Shown here in pieces: positions 51,278-59,250 of a DNA stretch of 64,000 nucleotides; within the stretch, counting starts at the first letter, position 1; every line of letters begins with the position of its first letter. Origin of the DNA: JAVVHH01 sp964613945 (GTDB lineage Bacteria; Pseudomonadota; Alphaproteobacteria; Acetobacterales; Acetobacteraceae). The stretch is taken from contig CAZTJC010000002.1 of NCBI GenBank assembly GCA_964613945.1, positions 213,837-277,836 on the forward strand, in the 5' to 3' direction. The notes beneath the pieces were generated by a model. It was not told the origin of the DNA. It saw only the letters and a list, made by a program, of their open reading frames with translations, and did not search any database. The position numbers were made by a program, and so were the translations under genes.

Positions 51278-54058
51278 CTAATGCGCGGCTGCCCAAGTCG
51301 GTCCGATGCCGGTTTCCACCACCAGCGGCACGGATAGAGTCGCAGCACTCTCCATCACCGATTTGGCCAGCGACGCCGTTGCCGTAGCTTCCGCTTCGCT
51401 CGCCTCGAAGAGCAATTCGTCATGCACCTGTAGCAGCAAGCGCGCCGACAAGCCGGAGGCGGCCAATGCCGCTGGTAACCGCACCATCGCGTGCTTGATG
51501 ATGTCCGCGGCACCGCCTTGCAGCGGCGCATTGGTCGCCTGCCGCTCAGCATAGGCACGCTTGGCCGGGATCTTCTCGCGGATACCCGGCACCCAACAGC
51601 GACGGCCGAATGGCGTCAGCACGTAGCCGTTCATACGAGCCTCTTCCTTGGTGCGCTCCATGTAGTCGCGGATGCCTGGATAACGCTCGAAATACGTCCT
51701 TATATACTGTGCGGCCTCGCCCTGATCGATGCCGAGCTGGCGGGCCAGGCCGAAGCCCGAGATGCCGTAGATGATGCCGAAGTTGATCGCCTTGGCGCGG
51801 CTCCGCGTCGTGCGGTCCATGCCTTCCATCGGCACGCCAAACACTTCCGACGCCGTGCGCGCATGAATGTCCTGACCGGTGGCGAACGCCTCCTTCAACG
51901 GACCGATATCGGCCACGTGGGCCATCAACCGAAGCTCGATCTGGCTGTAATCGGCGCTGACCAGCATATGGCCGGGCTCGGCGATGAAGGCCCGGCGGAT
52001 GCGGGCGCCCTCCTCCGTGCGGATCGGGATGTTCTGCAGGTTCGGCTCGGTCGACGAGATGCGGCCGGTCGTGGTGATGGCCTGGCCGAAGCTGGTGTGG
52101 ACGCGGCCGGTGGCCGGGTTGATCTCCTGTTGCAGCGCTTCGGTATAGGTCGAGCGCAGCTTGGCCAATTGCCGCCACTCGATCACCTTGGCGGGGAAGT
52201 CGTGACCCTGGTCGGCCAGCCCCTGCAGGACGGAGACGTCGGTGCCCCAGGCGCCGCTGGCCATGCGACGGCCACCGGGCATTTTGAGCTCGTCGAACAG
52301 CACCTCGCCGAGCACCTTCGGGCTACCCAGGTTGAACGGGCGACCGGCGATGGCATGGATCTCCGTCTCCTTGATCGCCATCCGGTCGGCGAAATCGGCG
52401 GACATGCGGCGCAGATCCTCGGCGTCGACCTTGATGCCGGCGCGCTCCATGTCGATCAGCACCGGCACCAACTGGCGCTCCATCCGCTCGTAGAGGTGCA
52501 ACGCCTGACCCGTGCGCAGGCGCGGACGCAGCACGTGCCAGAGCCGCAATGCCAGGTCGGGGTTCTCGGCCGCGTAGGCCGTAACCCTCTCCATCGGCGA
52601 TTCGGCGAAGCTCAGGCGTCCGCGGCCGCTACCGGTGACGCTGTCCGACGTGGCGGCCTTGTGGCCGAGGTCACGCAGCGCCGTATCTTCCAGCCCATGC
52701 GGGTGGGCACCGGCTCCGAGCGCGTAGGAGATGAGCATGGTGTCGTCGATCGGCGAGGCCCGAACGCCCGCCCGGTCCAGCACCAGCAACCCAGGCTTAC
52801 CGTTGTGCAAGACCTTCAACACGGCAGGGTCGGTCAGCAACGGCGTCAGCGCGGCCAGGGCGGCGGCCGGATCGATCTGTTCCAGCGTGGGCGCCGGATC
52901 GGCACCCTCCAGGTTGGGCTGGGCGGCGCTGGCAGGCAGCCGATGGCGCAGCGGGATGTAGCAGGCGCGACCGGGGCCGGTCGCCAGTCCGATGCCGAGC
53001 AGTTCCGCACGGTTCGGGTCTTGGCCGTCGGTTTGTATGTTGAGGCCGAGGATGCCGTTGGCGGTCGCTTCGGCGATCCAACCCTGCAGCCCATCGAGCG
53101 TGGTGACGGTGACGTAGGGACCATAGGCCGGCTGCTCGGGTGCATCGAACAGTGCCGGCTCGGGCGAGGGCTCGGCGGCTTCGGCGAACAGGCCGAGCTT
53201 CGTCGCCGTGCTGCGGAAGCCCATGGAGATCAGCCAACGCGTCAGCACCGGGTTGTCGGGCTGGCGGGCGATCAGGCTGTCGAGCGGTTGCGGTAACGGG
53301 CACTCGCGGTCGAGTTCGACCAACTTGCGGCTGATGCGCATCTTGTCGATGCTTTCGGCCAGGATGTCGCGCCGCTTGCTCGGCTTCATCGACGGGATCG
53401 CGGCGATCACGCCTTCGACGTCGCCGTGTTCGGTGATCAGTAGCGCGGCATTCTTCGGGCCGACGCCCGGGACTCCTGGGACGTTGTCGACGCTGTCACC
53501 CATCAACGCCTGGATCTCGACCACCTTGTTCGGTGCGACGCCAAACTTGGCGAACACCTCTTCGGGGCCGATCGGCCTCTGCTTGATCGGGTCCAGCATG
53601 CCGACCCGGTCGTCGATCAGCTGCATCAGGTCCTTGTCGGACGAGACGATGGTCGTGCGATAGCCGGCCTTGCTTGCCTCGGTAGCGTAGGAGGCGATGA
53701 GGTCGTCGGCTTCCCAGTTCGGCAGCTCGATCGACGCCACGCCGAATGCGGCTGTGGCGTCGCGCACCAGGGCGAATTGCGGCTCCAACTCGGGCGGCGG
53801 CGGCGGGCGGTGCGCCTTGTAGTCGCTGTAGAGCGCGTTGCGGAAGGTGGTGCGGCCAGCATCGAAGATGACTGCGATGTGGGTGCCTTCGTGTGTTTCC
53901 AGCAGGCGGGCGAGCATGTTGGAGAAACCGTAGACGGCGTTGACCGGTGTGCCGTCCTGCCGGGTCATGGGCGGCAGCGCGTGAAAGGCGCGGAAGATGA
54001 AGCCCGAGCCGTCGATCAGGACGAGGTGGGGCTCTACGGCAGGGGCTGCATCGGGCAT
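51278..54058 (-). CDS. polA: DNA polymerase I with degenerate proofreading domain
   Basis: 926 residues from ATG 54058. It fills gaps and removes RNA primers in replication and repair. The 5'-3' nuclease domain (VLIDGSGFIFRAFHALPPM, ALMGDSVDNVPGVPGVGPKNA) and polymerase motifs A (SADYSQIELRLMAH), B (RSRAKAINFGIIYGISGFGLARQLG) and C (LLLQVHDELLFEA) are intact. In the 3'-5' exonuclease domain the positions of Escherichia coli D355 and E357 are N340 and Q342 (LNIQTDG), and the D424 position is G423, so proofreading is probably lost. The zinc-finger gene lies 1 bp upstream. Confidence 0.96.
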   Translation of the reverse strand: MPDAAPAVEPHLVLIDGSGFIFRAFHALPPMTRQDGTPVNAVYGFSNMLARLLETHEGTHIAVIFDAGRTTFRNALYSDYKAHRPPPPPELEPQFALVRDATAAFGVASIELPNWEADDLIASYATEASKAGYRTTIVSSDKDLMQLIDDRVGMLDPIKQRPIGPEEVFAKFGVAPNKVVEIQALMGDSVDNVPGVPGVGPKNAALLITEHGDVEGVIAAIPSMKPSKRRDILAESIDKMRISRKLVELDRECPLPQPLDSLIARQPDNPVLTRWLISMGFRSTATKLGLFAEAAEPSPEPALFDAPEQPAYGPYVTVTTLDGLQGWIAEATANGILGLNIQTDGQDPNRAELLGIGLATGPGRACYIPLRHRLPASAAQPNLEGADPAPTLEQIDPAAALAALTPLLTDPAVLKVLHNGKPGLLVLDRAGVRASPIDDTMLISYALGAGAHPHGLEDTALRDLGHKAATSDSVTGSGRGRLSFAESPMERVTAYAAENPDLALRLWHVLRPRLRTGQALHLYERMERQLVPVLIDMERAGIKVDAEDLRRMSADFADRMAIKETEIHAIAGRPFNLGSPKVLGEVLFDELKMPGGRRMASGAWGTDVSVLQGLADQGHDFPAKVIEWRQLAKLRSTYTEALQQEINPATGRVHTSFGQAITTTGRISSTEPNLQNIPIRTEEGARIRRAFIAEPGHMLVSADYSQIELRLMAHVADIGPLKEAFATGQDIHARTASEVFGVPMEGMDRTTRSRAKAINFGIIYGISGFGLARQLGIDQGEAAQYIRTYFERYPGIRDYMERTKEEARMNGYVLTPFGRRCWVPGIREKIPAKRAYAERQATNAPLQGGAADIIKHAMVRLPAALAASGLSARLLLQVHDELLFEASEAEATATASLAKSVMESAATLSVPLVVETGIGPTWAAAH

Positions 54059-54059
54059 G

Positions 54060-54302
54060 TCAGTGACCGTGGTCGTTCCCGGCGCCGGGCGCGAGGCGGT
54101 AGACGATCGAGCAATACGGGCAGAACGTCTGCTCGTTTTCGATGTGCAGCCATACGCGCGGATGGCCGAGCGGGCCGACGTCGCCGTCGCAGGGAACGTT
54201 GCGGCTGTGCGCGACGCGAGTCTCGGTTTCGCCAACGCCGGGCGTGGGTGTGGAAGCGCCGAAAGGCATCGATCGTCCTTGGGATTGCAGCGGAGCGGTC
54301 AT
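54060..54302 (-). CDS. Zinc-finger domain protein (zf-CHCC, NDUFS6-like)
   Basis: 80 residues from ATG 54302. The C-terminal 45 residues follow the zf-CHCC pattern: VPCDGDVGPLGHPRVWLHIENEQTFCPYCSIVYRL, with one Cys, a His and a CxxC pair able to hold zinc. The family includes the complex I subunit NDUFS6 and small bacterial proteins of unknown role. It begins the unit with polA, whose start lies 1 bp after its stop. Confidence 0.85.
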   Translation of the reverse strand: MTAPLQSQGRSMPFGASTPTPGVGETETRVAHSRNVPCDGDVGPLGHPRVWLHIENEQTFCPYCSIVYRLAPGAGNDHGH

Positions 54303-54386
54303 GATAGCGTCCCGCGCCCGAGTTTGAAACTGCGTCGGGGCAGGCAGACTGCGTAGATGATAGTCTAGGGAGATGATGGTCGGGCT

Positions 54387-55394
54387 GTGCTGATGCGGTG
54401 GCTTCTGGTGGTGATGCTCGCACTGGGCGGATGCGCGGCGTTGCCTGTCTATAACCCGGTGCTGCCCGCTCTGCCGCCTGCGTCGCTGAAAGTAGACGCG
54501 CTGTTCACCATGGCGGACGGAATGCGCTTGCCGGTGCGCGAGTGGCTGCCGGCGGGGCCGCCGCGAGCGGTCCTGTTGGCTTTGCATGGGTTCAACGACA
54601 GCCGGGACGCGATGGAGCTGCCGGCGCCGGTGTTCGCCGGGTCGGGCATCGCGGTGTTCGCGCCGGACCAGCGGGGCTTCGGCGCTGCGCCGTTGCGCGG
54701 ACGTTGGCCCGGGGAGGGTGCCATGCAGGCTGATGCGGCCTCCATGCTGCGGCAATTGCGGGCACGGTATCCCGGGGTGCCGCTCTATGCGATGGGCGAA
54801 AGCATGGGCGGTGCCGTGGCCATGACGCTGGCGGCCAGCCCGGCCGCGCCGCCCGTCGACGGGTGGATCCTGATCTCGCCGGCCGTGTGGGGCCGGAACG
54901 AGATGCCGGCCGGCCTGCGCGCTGGGCTGTGGCTGGTGTCGCACACGCTGCCGGGTCTCAGCGTCACCGGTGGCGAGGTGCAGCTGAAGGTGGTCGCGAG
55001 CGACAACCGGGATGCGCTGGTGCGGCTGGGACGCAATCCATTGACGATCCGGCGCACGCGATTCGACACGCTGCGGGGCCTGACCGACCTGATGGACGCG
55101 GCGCAGGACGCGGCGCCGCATCTGCCGGCAAACGTGCTGGCGCTGTATGGCGAGAAGGACGTCATCATCCCCGTCCATGCGGCCGCGCGCGCCTGGCGGC
55201 ACATGCCGGCCGACGTGCGTCGCGGCCTATACCCATCGGGCTATCACATGCTGCTGCGGGATCGTGGCCGCGAATCGGTGATCGCGGACATCGTGTCGTG
55301 GATCGGTGATCACGGTGCGGCGCTGCCGTCCGGGGCCGATCGATGGGCCCGGCTCTGGTTGGAGTGGCGCGAGCGTGGGCCGGATGCGGATTGA
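54387..55394 (+). CDS. Alpha/beta hydrolase lipoprotein (lysophospholipase-like)
   Basis: 335 residues. A lipoprotein signal (LLVVMLALGGCAAL, lipobox LGGC) places it in the envelope. The hydrolase core has an oxyanion loop LALHGFNDSRDAM, DQRGFGAAP, the nucleophile elbow GESMGGAVAMTLA, Asp in LYGEKDVIIP and His in GYHMLLRDRGRE, the pattern of monoacylglycerol lipases and lysophospholipases (Hydrolase_4). It lies divergent from the zinc-finger gene and 41 bp before tRNA-Arg. Confidence 0.88.
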   Translation: MLMRWLLVVMLALGGCAALPVYNPVLPALPPASLKVDALFTMADGMRLPVREWLPAGPPRAVLLALHGFNDSRDAMELPAPVFAGSGIAVFAPDQRGFGAAPLRGRWPGEGAMQADAASMLRQLRARYPGVPLYAMGESMGGAVAMTLAASPAAPPVDGWILISPAVWGRNEMPAGLRAGLWLVSHTLPGLSVTGGEVQLKVVASDNRDALVRLGRNPLTIRRTRFDTLRGLTDLMDAAQDAAPHLPANVLALYGEKDVIIPVHAAARAWRHMPADVRRGLYPSGYHMLLRDRGRESVIADIVSWIGDHGAALPSGADRWARLWLEWRERGPDAD

Positions 55395-55435
55395 ATGCTT
55401 GGCGCAGCGAGGAGGCCGGGGTATGAGGGGCGCGT

Positions 55436-55512
<77 letters not shown>

Positions 55513-55533
55513 TCTCACCGCTGGGATCGCTTC

Positions 55534-56538
55534 ATGAGCACAGTGCCGACCGTCGCCATCATCGGGACCGGGGGCACCATCTCGGGCGTCGGTGTCGACC
55601 GCTTCGACGTGTTCGATTACGGCACCACCGGGCGGTTCATGCATGTCGAAGAGTTGCTGGCGACGGTGCCGGAACTGGCGCAGGTCGCGACGATCGTTCC
55701 GGTGCGCTACAAGAACCTGGACAGCACCAATCTCGGCCCGGTCGACTGGCTCGCCCTGGCGCGGCTGACCACGCAGGTGGTCGCGGACACTCCCGGCCTG
55801 GATGGCATCGTCATCACCCATGGCACGGCGAGCCTTGAGGAGACGGCGTATTTCCTTACCCTGACCGTCAAGGTCGACATCCCGGTCGTGCTGGTGGGTG
55901 CGATGCGGCCGTCCTCGGCCCTGGGCGCGGATGGGCCGGCCAATCTGGTCAATGCGGTGCGGGTGGCCGGGTCGCCGGCGGCGCGGGGCCTGGGCGTGCT
56001 GGTGGTGCTGAACGACGAGATCAGCGCGGCGCGCGATGTGACCAAGACGTCCAACTACCGGGTGCAGACGTTCCGCACGCCGGATTTCGGCCTGTTGGGC
56101 TACGCCGACGGCGATGCGGTGACTTTCTACCGCAAGCCGCTTCGCCGGTGCGCGCCGGACACCGAGTTCGATGTCGCCGGCACGGAAACGCTGCCGCGGG
56201 TGGACATCGTGCCGGCCTATGGCGGTGCGGATGCGGTGCTGATCGAGGCGGCGGTTGCAGCAGGGGCGCGTGGGCTGGTGTCGGCCGGATTCCCGTCCGG
56301 AGCGCCTTCGCCGGCGCAAAAGGTGGCGCTGCGGCAGGCCGTGGCGGCGGGTGTGGTGGTGGTGCAGTCCTCGCGGGCGGGGAGCGGCCGGGTGATCCAG
56401 GACACCGAGTCGATGCGCCGCTCGGGCTTCGTCGGCTCCGATACGTTGACCCCGCAAAAGGCGCGGATCCTGCTGATGCTTGGGCTGACGCGGACGGCGG
56501 ACCCGCAGGAAATCAAGCGGATGTTCGCCAGCTACTAG
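55534..56538 (+). CDS. L-asparaginase (type II family)
   Basis: 334 residues, cytoplasmic; no signal peptide. It hydrolyses asparagine to aspartate and ammonia. First motif IIGTGGTISG holds the nucleophilic Thr and RFDVFDYGTTGRF the Tyr; DVTKTSNYRVQTF carries the conserved Lys. The second motif reads ITHGTASLEETAYFL: Thr is kept but the usual Asp (HGTD) is Ala. Some alphaproteobacterial members show a similar HGTA, so activity may be changed but is not ruled out. The stop overlaps the mntR stop by 4 bp in convergent fashion. Confidence 0.85.
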   Translation: MSTVPTVAIIGTGGTISGVGVDRFDVFDYGTTGRFMHVEELLATVPELAQVATIVPVRYKNLDSTNLGPVDWLALARLTTQVVADTPGLDGIVITHGTASLEETAYFLTLTVKVDIPVVLVGAMRPSSALGADGPANLVNAVRVAGSPAARGLGVLVVLNDEISAARDVTKTSNYRVQTFRTPDFGLLGYADGDAVTFYRKPLRRCAPDTEFDVAGTETLPRVDIVPAYGGADAVLIEAAVAAGARGLVSAGFPSGAPSPAQKVALRQAVAAGVVVVQSSRAGSGRVIQDTESMRRSGFVGSDTLTPQKARILLMLGLTRTADPQEIKRMFASY

Positions 56539-56975
56539 GAGCGGGCGGTTCTGGCCATGAAGTCGGCAAACGCTGCCAGGGTGGTGTCGGATACGTGGTG
56601 CTCGATGCCTTCCGCGTCCTGCTCGGCGGCCTCGCGAGGGACGCCGATGGTCAACAGCAGGTCGACGACCAGGCGATGCCGCGCTCGTGCCCGGTCGGCC
56701 AGCTCACGGCCGCTCTCGGTCAGGAACACGCCCCGATAGGGACGGGCGGTGACGAGGCCCTCGCGCTTGAGTCGGCTGAGCGCCTTGACCGCCGTGGCAT
56801 GCGACACGCCCAGGCGCTTGGCCATGTCCGTGGTCCGCGCTTCGCCTTCCTGGTCCAGAAGGTCGGCGATCAGTTCGGCGTAGTCCTCGAGCAGGGCGGT
56901 GGACTGCGCCGTGCGAGCCTGGGCGAAGCGGTTGGCTTGGATGGGAACCGCGGGAAGTTCGGGCAACTCGGACAT
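56535..56975 (-). CDS. mntR: Manganese-responsive regulator MntR (DtxR family)
   Basis: 146 residues. The DNA-binding winged helix is in DYAELIADLLDQEGEARTTDMAKRLGVSHATAVKALSRLKREGLV. The dimerisation and metal domain has LADRARARHRLVVDLLLTIGVP, EQDAEGIEHHVSD, which holds the Glu-His ligands of the manganese site. It lies directly after mntH, with a 1 bp gap, as in other mntH-mntR units, and probably represses them through the palindrome before mntH. Confidence 0.9.
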   Translation of the reverse strand: MSELPELPAVPIQANRFAQARTAQSTALLEDYAELIADLLDQEGEARTTDMAKRLGVSHATAVKALSRLKREGLVTARPYRGVFLTESGRELADRARARHRLVVDLLLTIGVPREAAEQDAEGIEHHVSDTTLAAFADFMARTARS

Positions 56976-56976
56976 T

Positions 56977-58287
56977 TCAGCCTCCGACGCTATCCCATAT
57001 CAGTTTGACGTTCAGCAAGATGATGGCCGCCGTCGTCGTCCAGGCAATGATGCTCATGGTGCGCGACATCGCCAACTGACCCATCAGCTCGCGATCCCCG
57101 GCGAAGACGACCAGCGGCACCATCGCGAACGGCAGCTGCATCGACAGCAGGATCTGGCTGAGCACGAGCAGCTGTCCGGTGCCGTTGTCGCCATAGATTG
57201 CCGTGACGGCGAGCACGGGGATGATCGCCAGGCCGCGCGTGATCAGCCGGCGCTTCCAGGGTGCGAGACGCAGGTCGATGAACCCTTCCATCACGATCTG
57301 GCCGGCGAGCGTTGCCGTCAGCGTCGAATTGACGCCCGAGGCCAGCAGGGCGACGGCGAACAACGTGCTCGCCACGCCGACGCCGAGCAATGGCGCCAGC
57401 AACGCGTGGGCGTCGCCGATCTCAGCGATGTCGGTGCGGCCGGCAGCATGGAACACGGCAGCCGCCAGGATCAGGATCGCGGCGTTGACGAACAGCGCGA
57501 GAGTGAGCGCGACGCTGCTGTCGACGGAGGCGAAACGCGCGGCTTCCCGTCGGCCGGCCGGCGTGCGGTCGTAGTCGCGGGTCTGCACGATGGAGGAGTG
57601 CAGATAAAGGTTATGGGGCATGATGGTCGCCCCGATGATGCCGATGGCGAGGTAGAGCTTGGCCGGGTCGGTCACGATCGAGGCCTGCGGCAGGAACCCG
57701 GCCATCACGGCGGCTACCGGCGGCGCTGCCATGGCGATCTGCAGCCCGAAGCAGAGGGCGATGATGATCAGCAATGCCACGACAAACGCTTCCAGCGTGC
57801 GGAATCCCCGCTGCATTAGGCCAAGTACGAGAAAGGCGTCGAGAACCGTCAGCGCCGCGCCGGCCATGATGGGTAGGCCAAACAGGAGTTGCAGCGCGAT
57901 GGCGGTGCCGATGACTTCCGCGACGTCGCAGGCGATGATGGCAGCTTCACAGACCAGCCACAGCGCGATCGAGACCGGGCGCGAGTATCGTTCCCGACAA
58001 AGCTGGGCCAGGTCGCGCCCCGTGCCGATGCCAAGGCGGGCGGCAAGCGTCTGCATGATCATCGCCAGGACGCTTGAAAGCAGCACCACGACGAGCAGGT
58101 CGTAGCCGTATTTGGAGCCACCCGCGATGTCGGTCGCCCAGTTGCCAGGGTCCATGTACCCGACGGATACGAGATAGCCCGGGCCCACGAAGGCGAGTGC
58201 CCGGCGCAACCAGCTGCCCTGCACGGGTATCGTCGCATTCACGTCCGGCAGGCTTGGAGAGCTTGGCACCGAGATGCGCTTCGCCAT
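56977..58287 (-). CDS. mntH: Manganese transporter MntH (Nramp family)
   Basis: 436 residues, eleven or so hydrophobic helices. A proton-coupled Mn2+ importer. The metal-binding DPGN motif in helix 1 (VGYMDPGNWATDIAGGSKYGYDLL) and the GATIMPHNLYLHSSIV motif in helix 6 are complete, the latter with the MPH of Nramp proteins. mntR follows. A perfect palindrome lies 25 bp upstream of its start. It is a two-gene operon. Confidence 0.95.
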   Translation of the reverse strand: MAKRISVPSSPSLPDVNATIPVQGSWLRRALAFVGPGYLVSVGYMDPGNWATDIAGGSKYGYDLLVVVLLSSVLAMIMQTLAARLGIGTGRDLAQLCRERYSRPVSIALWLVCEAAIIACDVAEVIGTAIALQLLFGLPIMAGAALTVLDAFLVLGLMQRGFRTLEAFVVALLIIIALCFGLQIAMAAPPVAAVMAGFLPQASIVTDPAKLYLAIGIIGATIMPHNLYLHSSIVQTRDYDRTPAGRREAARFASVDSSVALTLALFVNAAILILAAAVFHAAGRTDIAEIGDAHALLAPLLGVGVASTLFAVALLASGVNSTLTATLAGQIVMEGFIDLRLAPWKRRLITRGLAIIPVLAVTAIYGDNGTGQLLVLSQILLSMQLPFAMVPLVVFAGDRELMGQLAMSRTMSIIAWTTTAAIILLNVKLIWDSVGG

Positions 58288-58312
58288 GATTTTGCGTTCC
58301 AGATCGAAAGTG

Positions 58313-58328
58313 TAGCCTTGGCTACATC
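58313..58328. promoter_or_regulatory. Candidate MntR operator upstream of mntH
   Basis: A perfect palindrome TGTAGCC-TT-GGCTACA lies 25 bp before the mntH start. It resembles the Escherichia coli MntR box (core ATAGCCTTTGCTAT). The adjacent DtxR-family regulator gene supports the assignment. Confidence 0.75.
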
Positions 58329-58906
58329 AATATGCCAGGCTTGGACCGGCGTCGACAAGCCGTGATCTGATCGAGGTGCCGTCGCACAAAATAGACGAAA
58401 TCCGGTTTATGACTATTTATTGGATGTAAGTTTCGTTCAATACAAACTGACTCCGAACTAGGGATCAGAAATAATCTGGTATCAAAAAGCAAGAATTTGA
58501 CGAACCTATCGACTTGTGATTCAGTGAACGGAATGTAACAGTTTTTTGTTGTAAGCATCGTCATGCCGCTGATTGAGCGATGACGATTGTCCGGTGGAGA
58601 TGCTCGCAATGGGTGACGCCATGAAGCGTGATCGAGCAACAGCACCAGTCGGCATGCTCCGCTATCTCGTCACGCCAGCGTTCATCTTTGTTAAACGAAT
58701 CGCTGGTAACTATGGGCCATGAACGACACAGCAACCCAATGCACGCCTGATCAGCCAGTAAACCGATGACAGGTCTGTCCGTAAACTCCTTTGAGAATCT
58801 TCCGGCGCGGTATAGCCCGTGCGCTCCCCAAAAATTGGGGCGCTGCGACCGGGTGATGTCTTGCTGATGTTTGAACCGCCGCGCGACACAATTGCTATGA
58901 GGTATC
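58329..58906. other. AT-richer intergenic region
   Basis: About 580 bp upstream of mntH and of the small gene at 58907, poorer in GC than its surroundings (for example TTTATGACTATTTATTGGATG). Two overlapping - strand frames (58322-58645 and 58561-58908) have no ribosome site, no recognisable domain and a Cys-rich, low-similarity translation, so they are not called. A short inverted repeat CCCCAA/TTGGGG with a 3-base loop lies at 58826-58840. It may be remnant or foreign DNA. Confidence 0.45.
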
Positions 58907-59197
58907 ATGGCGCGTCTGCCTAATGAAGACGACGTTAGCGGAACGGAGAGCCAGGCTGCTCCGCAAATCGCCGTTCCAGTACGCCGCTATACGCGCCGGC
59001 TCGAGGACAAGCTTCTTGTCGCGTTTCACCACGCCTGTGACGTGGCTGACTTGGAAGTCGGCCGGCATGTATTGCAGATTCTGGAAATGATGCTGTCGCG
59101 GAAATCCGCTCAACCCGACCCCAACCGTCGCCGCAACATGGAAGGTCTCATCGCCGCCCATGAGCGACTGTGGAACCTTCGCCATCGCGAGAACTAG
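58907..59197 (+). CDS. Small conserved-looking protein
   Basis: 96 residues. GAGG lies 6 bases before ATG 58907. The protein is soluble and charged, with RRYTRRLEDKLLVAFHHACDVADLEVGRHVLQILEMMLSR, a helical core with a His pair, and a C-terminal helix NMEGLIAAHERLWNLRH. It looks like a real protein and resembles short hypothetical proteins of alphaproteobacteria. No family function is known. It converges on parE, 53 bp away. Confidence 0.65.
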   Translation: MARLPNEDDVSGTESQAAPQIAVPVRRYTRRLEDKLLVAFHHACDVADLEVGRHVLQILEMMLSRKSAQPDPNRRRNMEGLIAAHERLWNLRHREN

Positions 59198-59250
59198 AAT
59201 GATATCCGATCGAACGGAGCTGGTTCGATCGGATTGAGCTACTCCGTCTG

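Noticed and set aside
51491..53296. 601-codon open frame on the + strand inside polA
   Set aside because: Antisense shadow of a high-GC gene. It is Arg/His/Gln-rich, has no domain and lies fully within polA, which has all polymerase motifs.
58561..58908. 115-codon Cys-rich frame on the - strand
   Set aside because: No known domain, no ribosome site and low-GC context; a degenerate remnant is possible but not supported.
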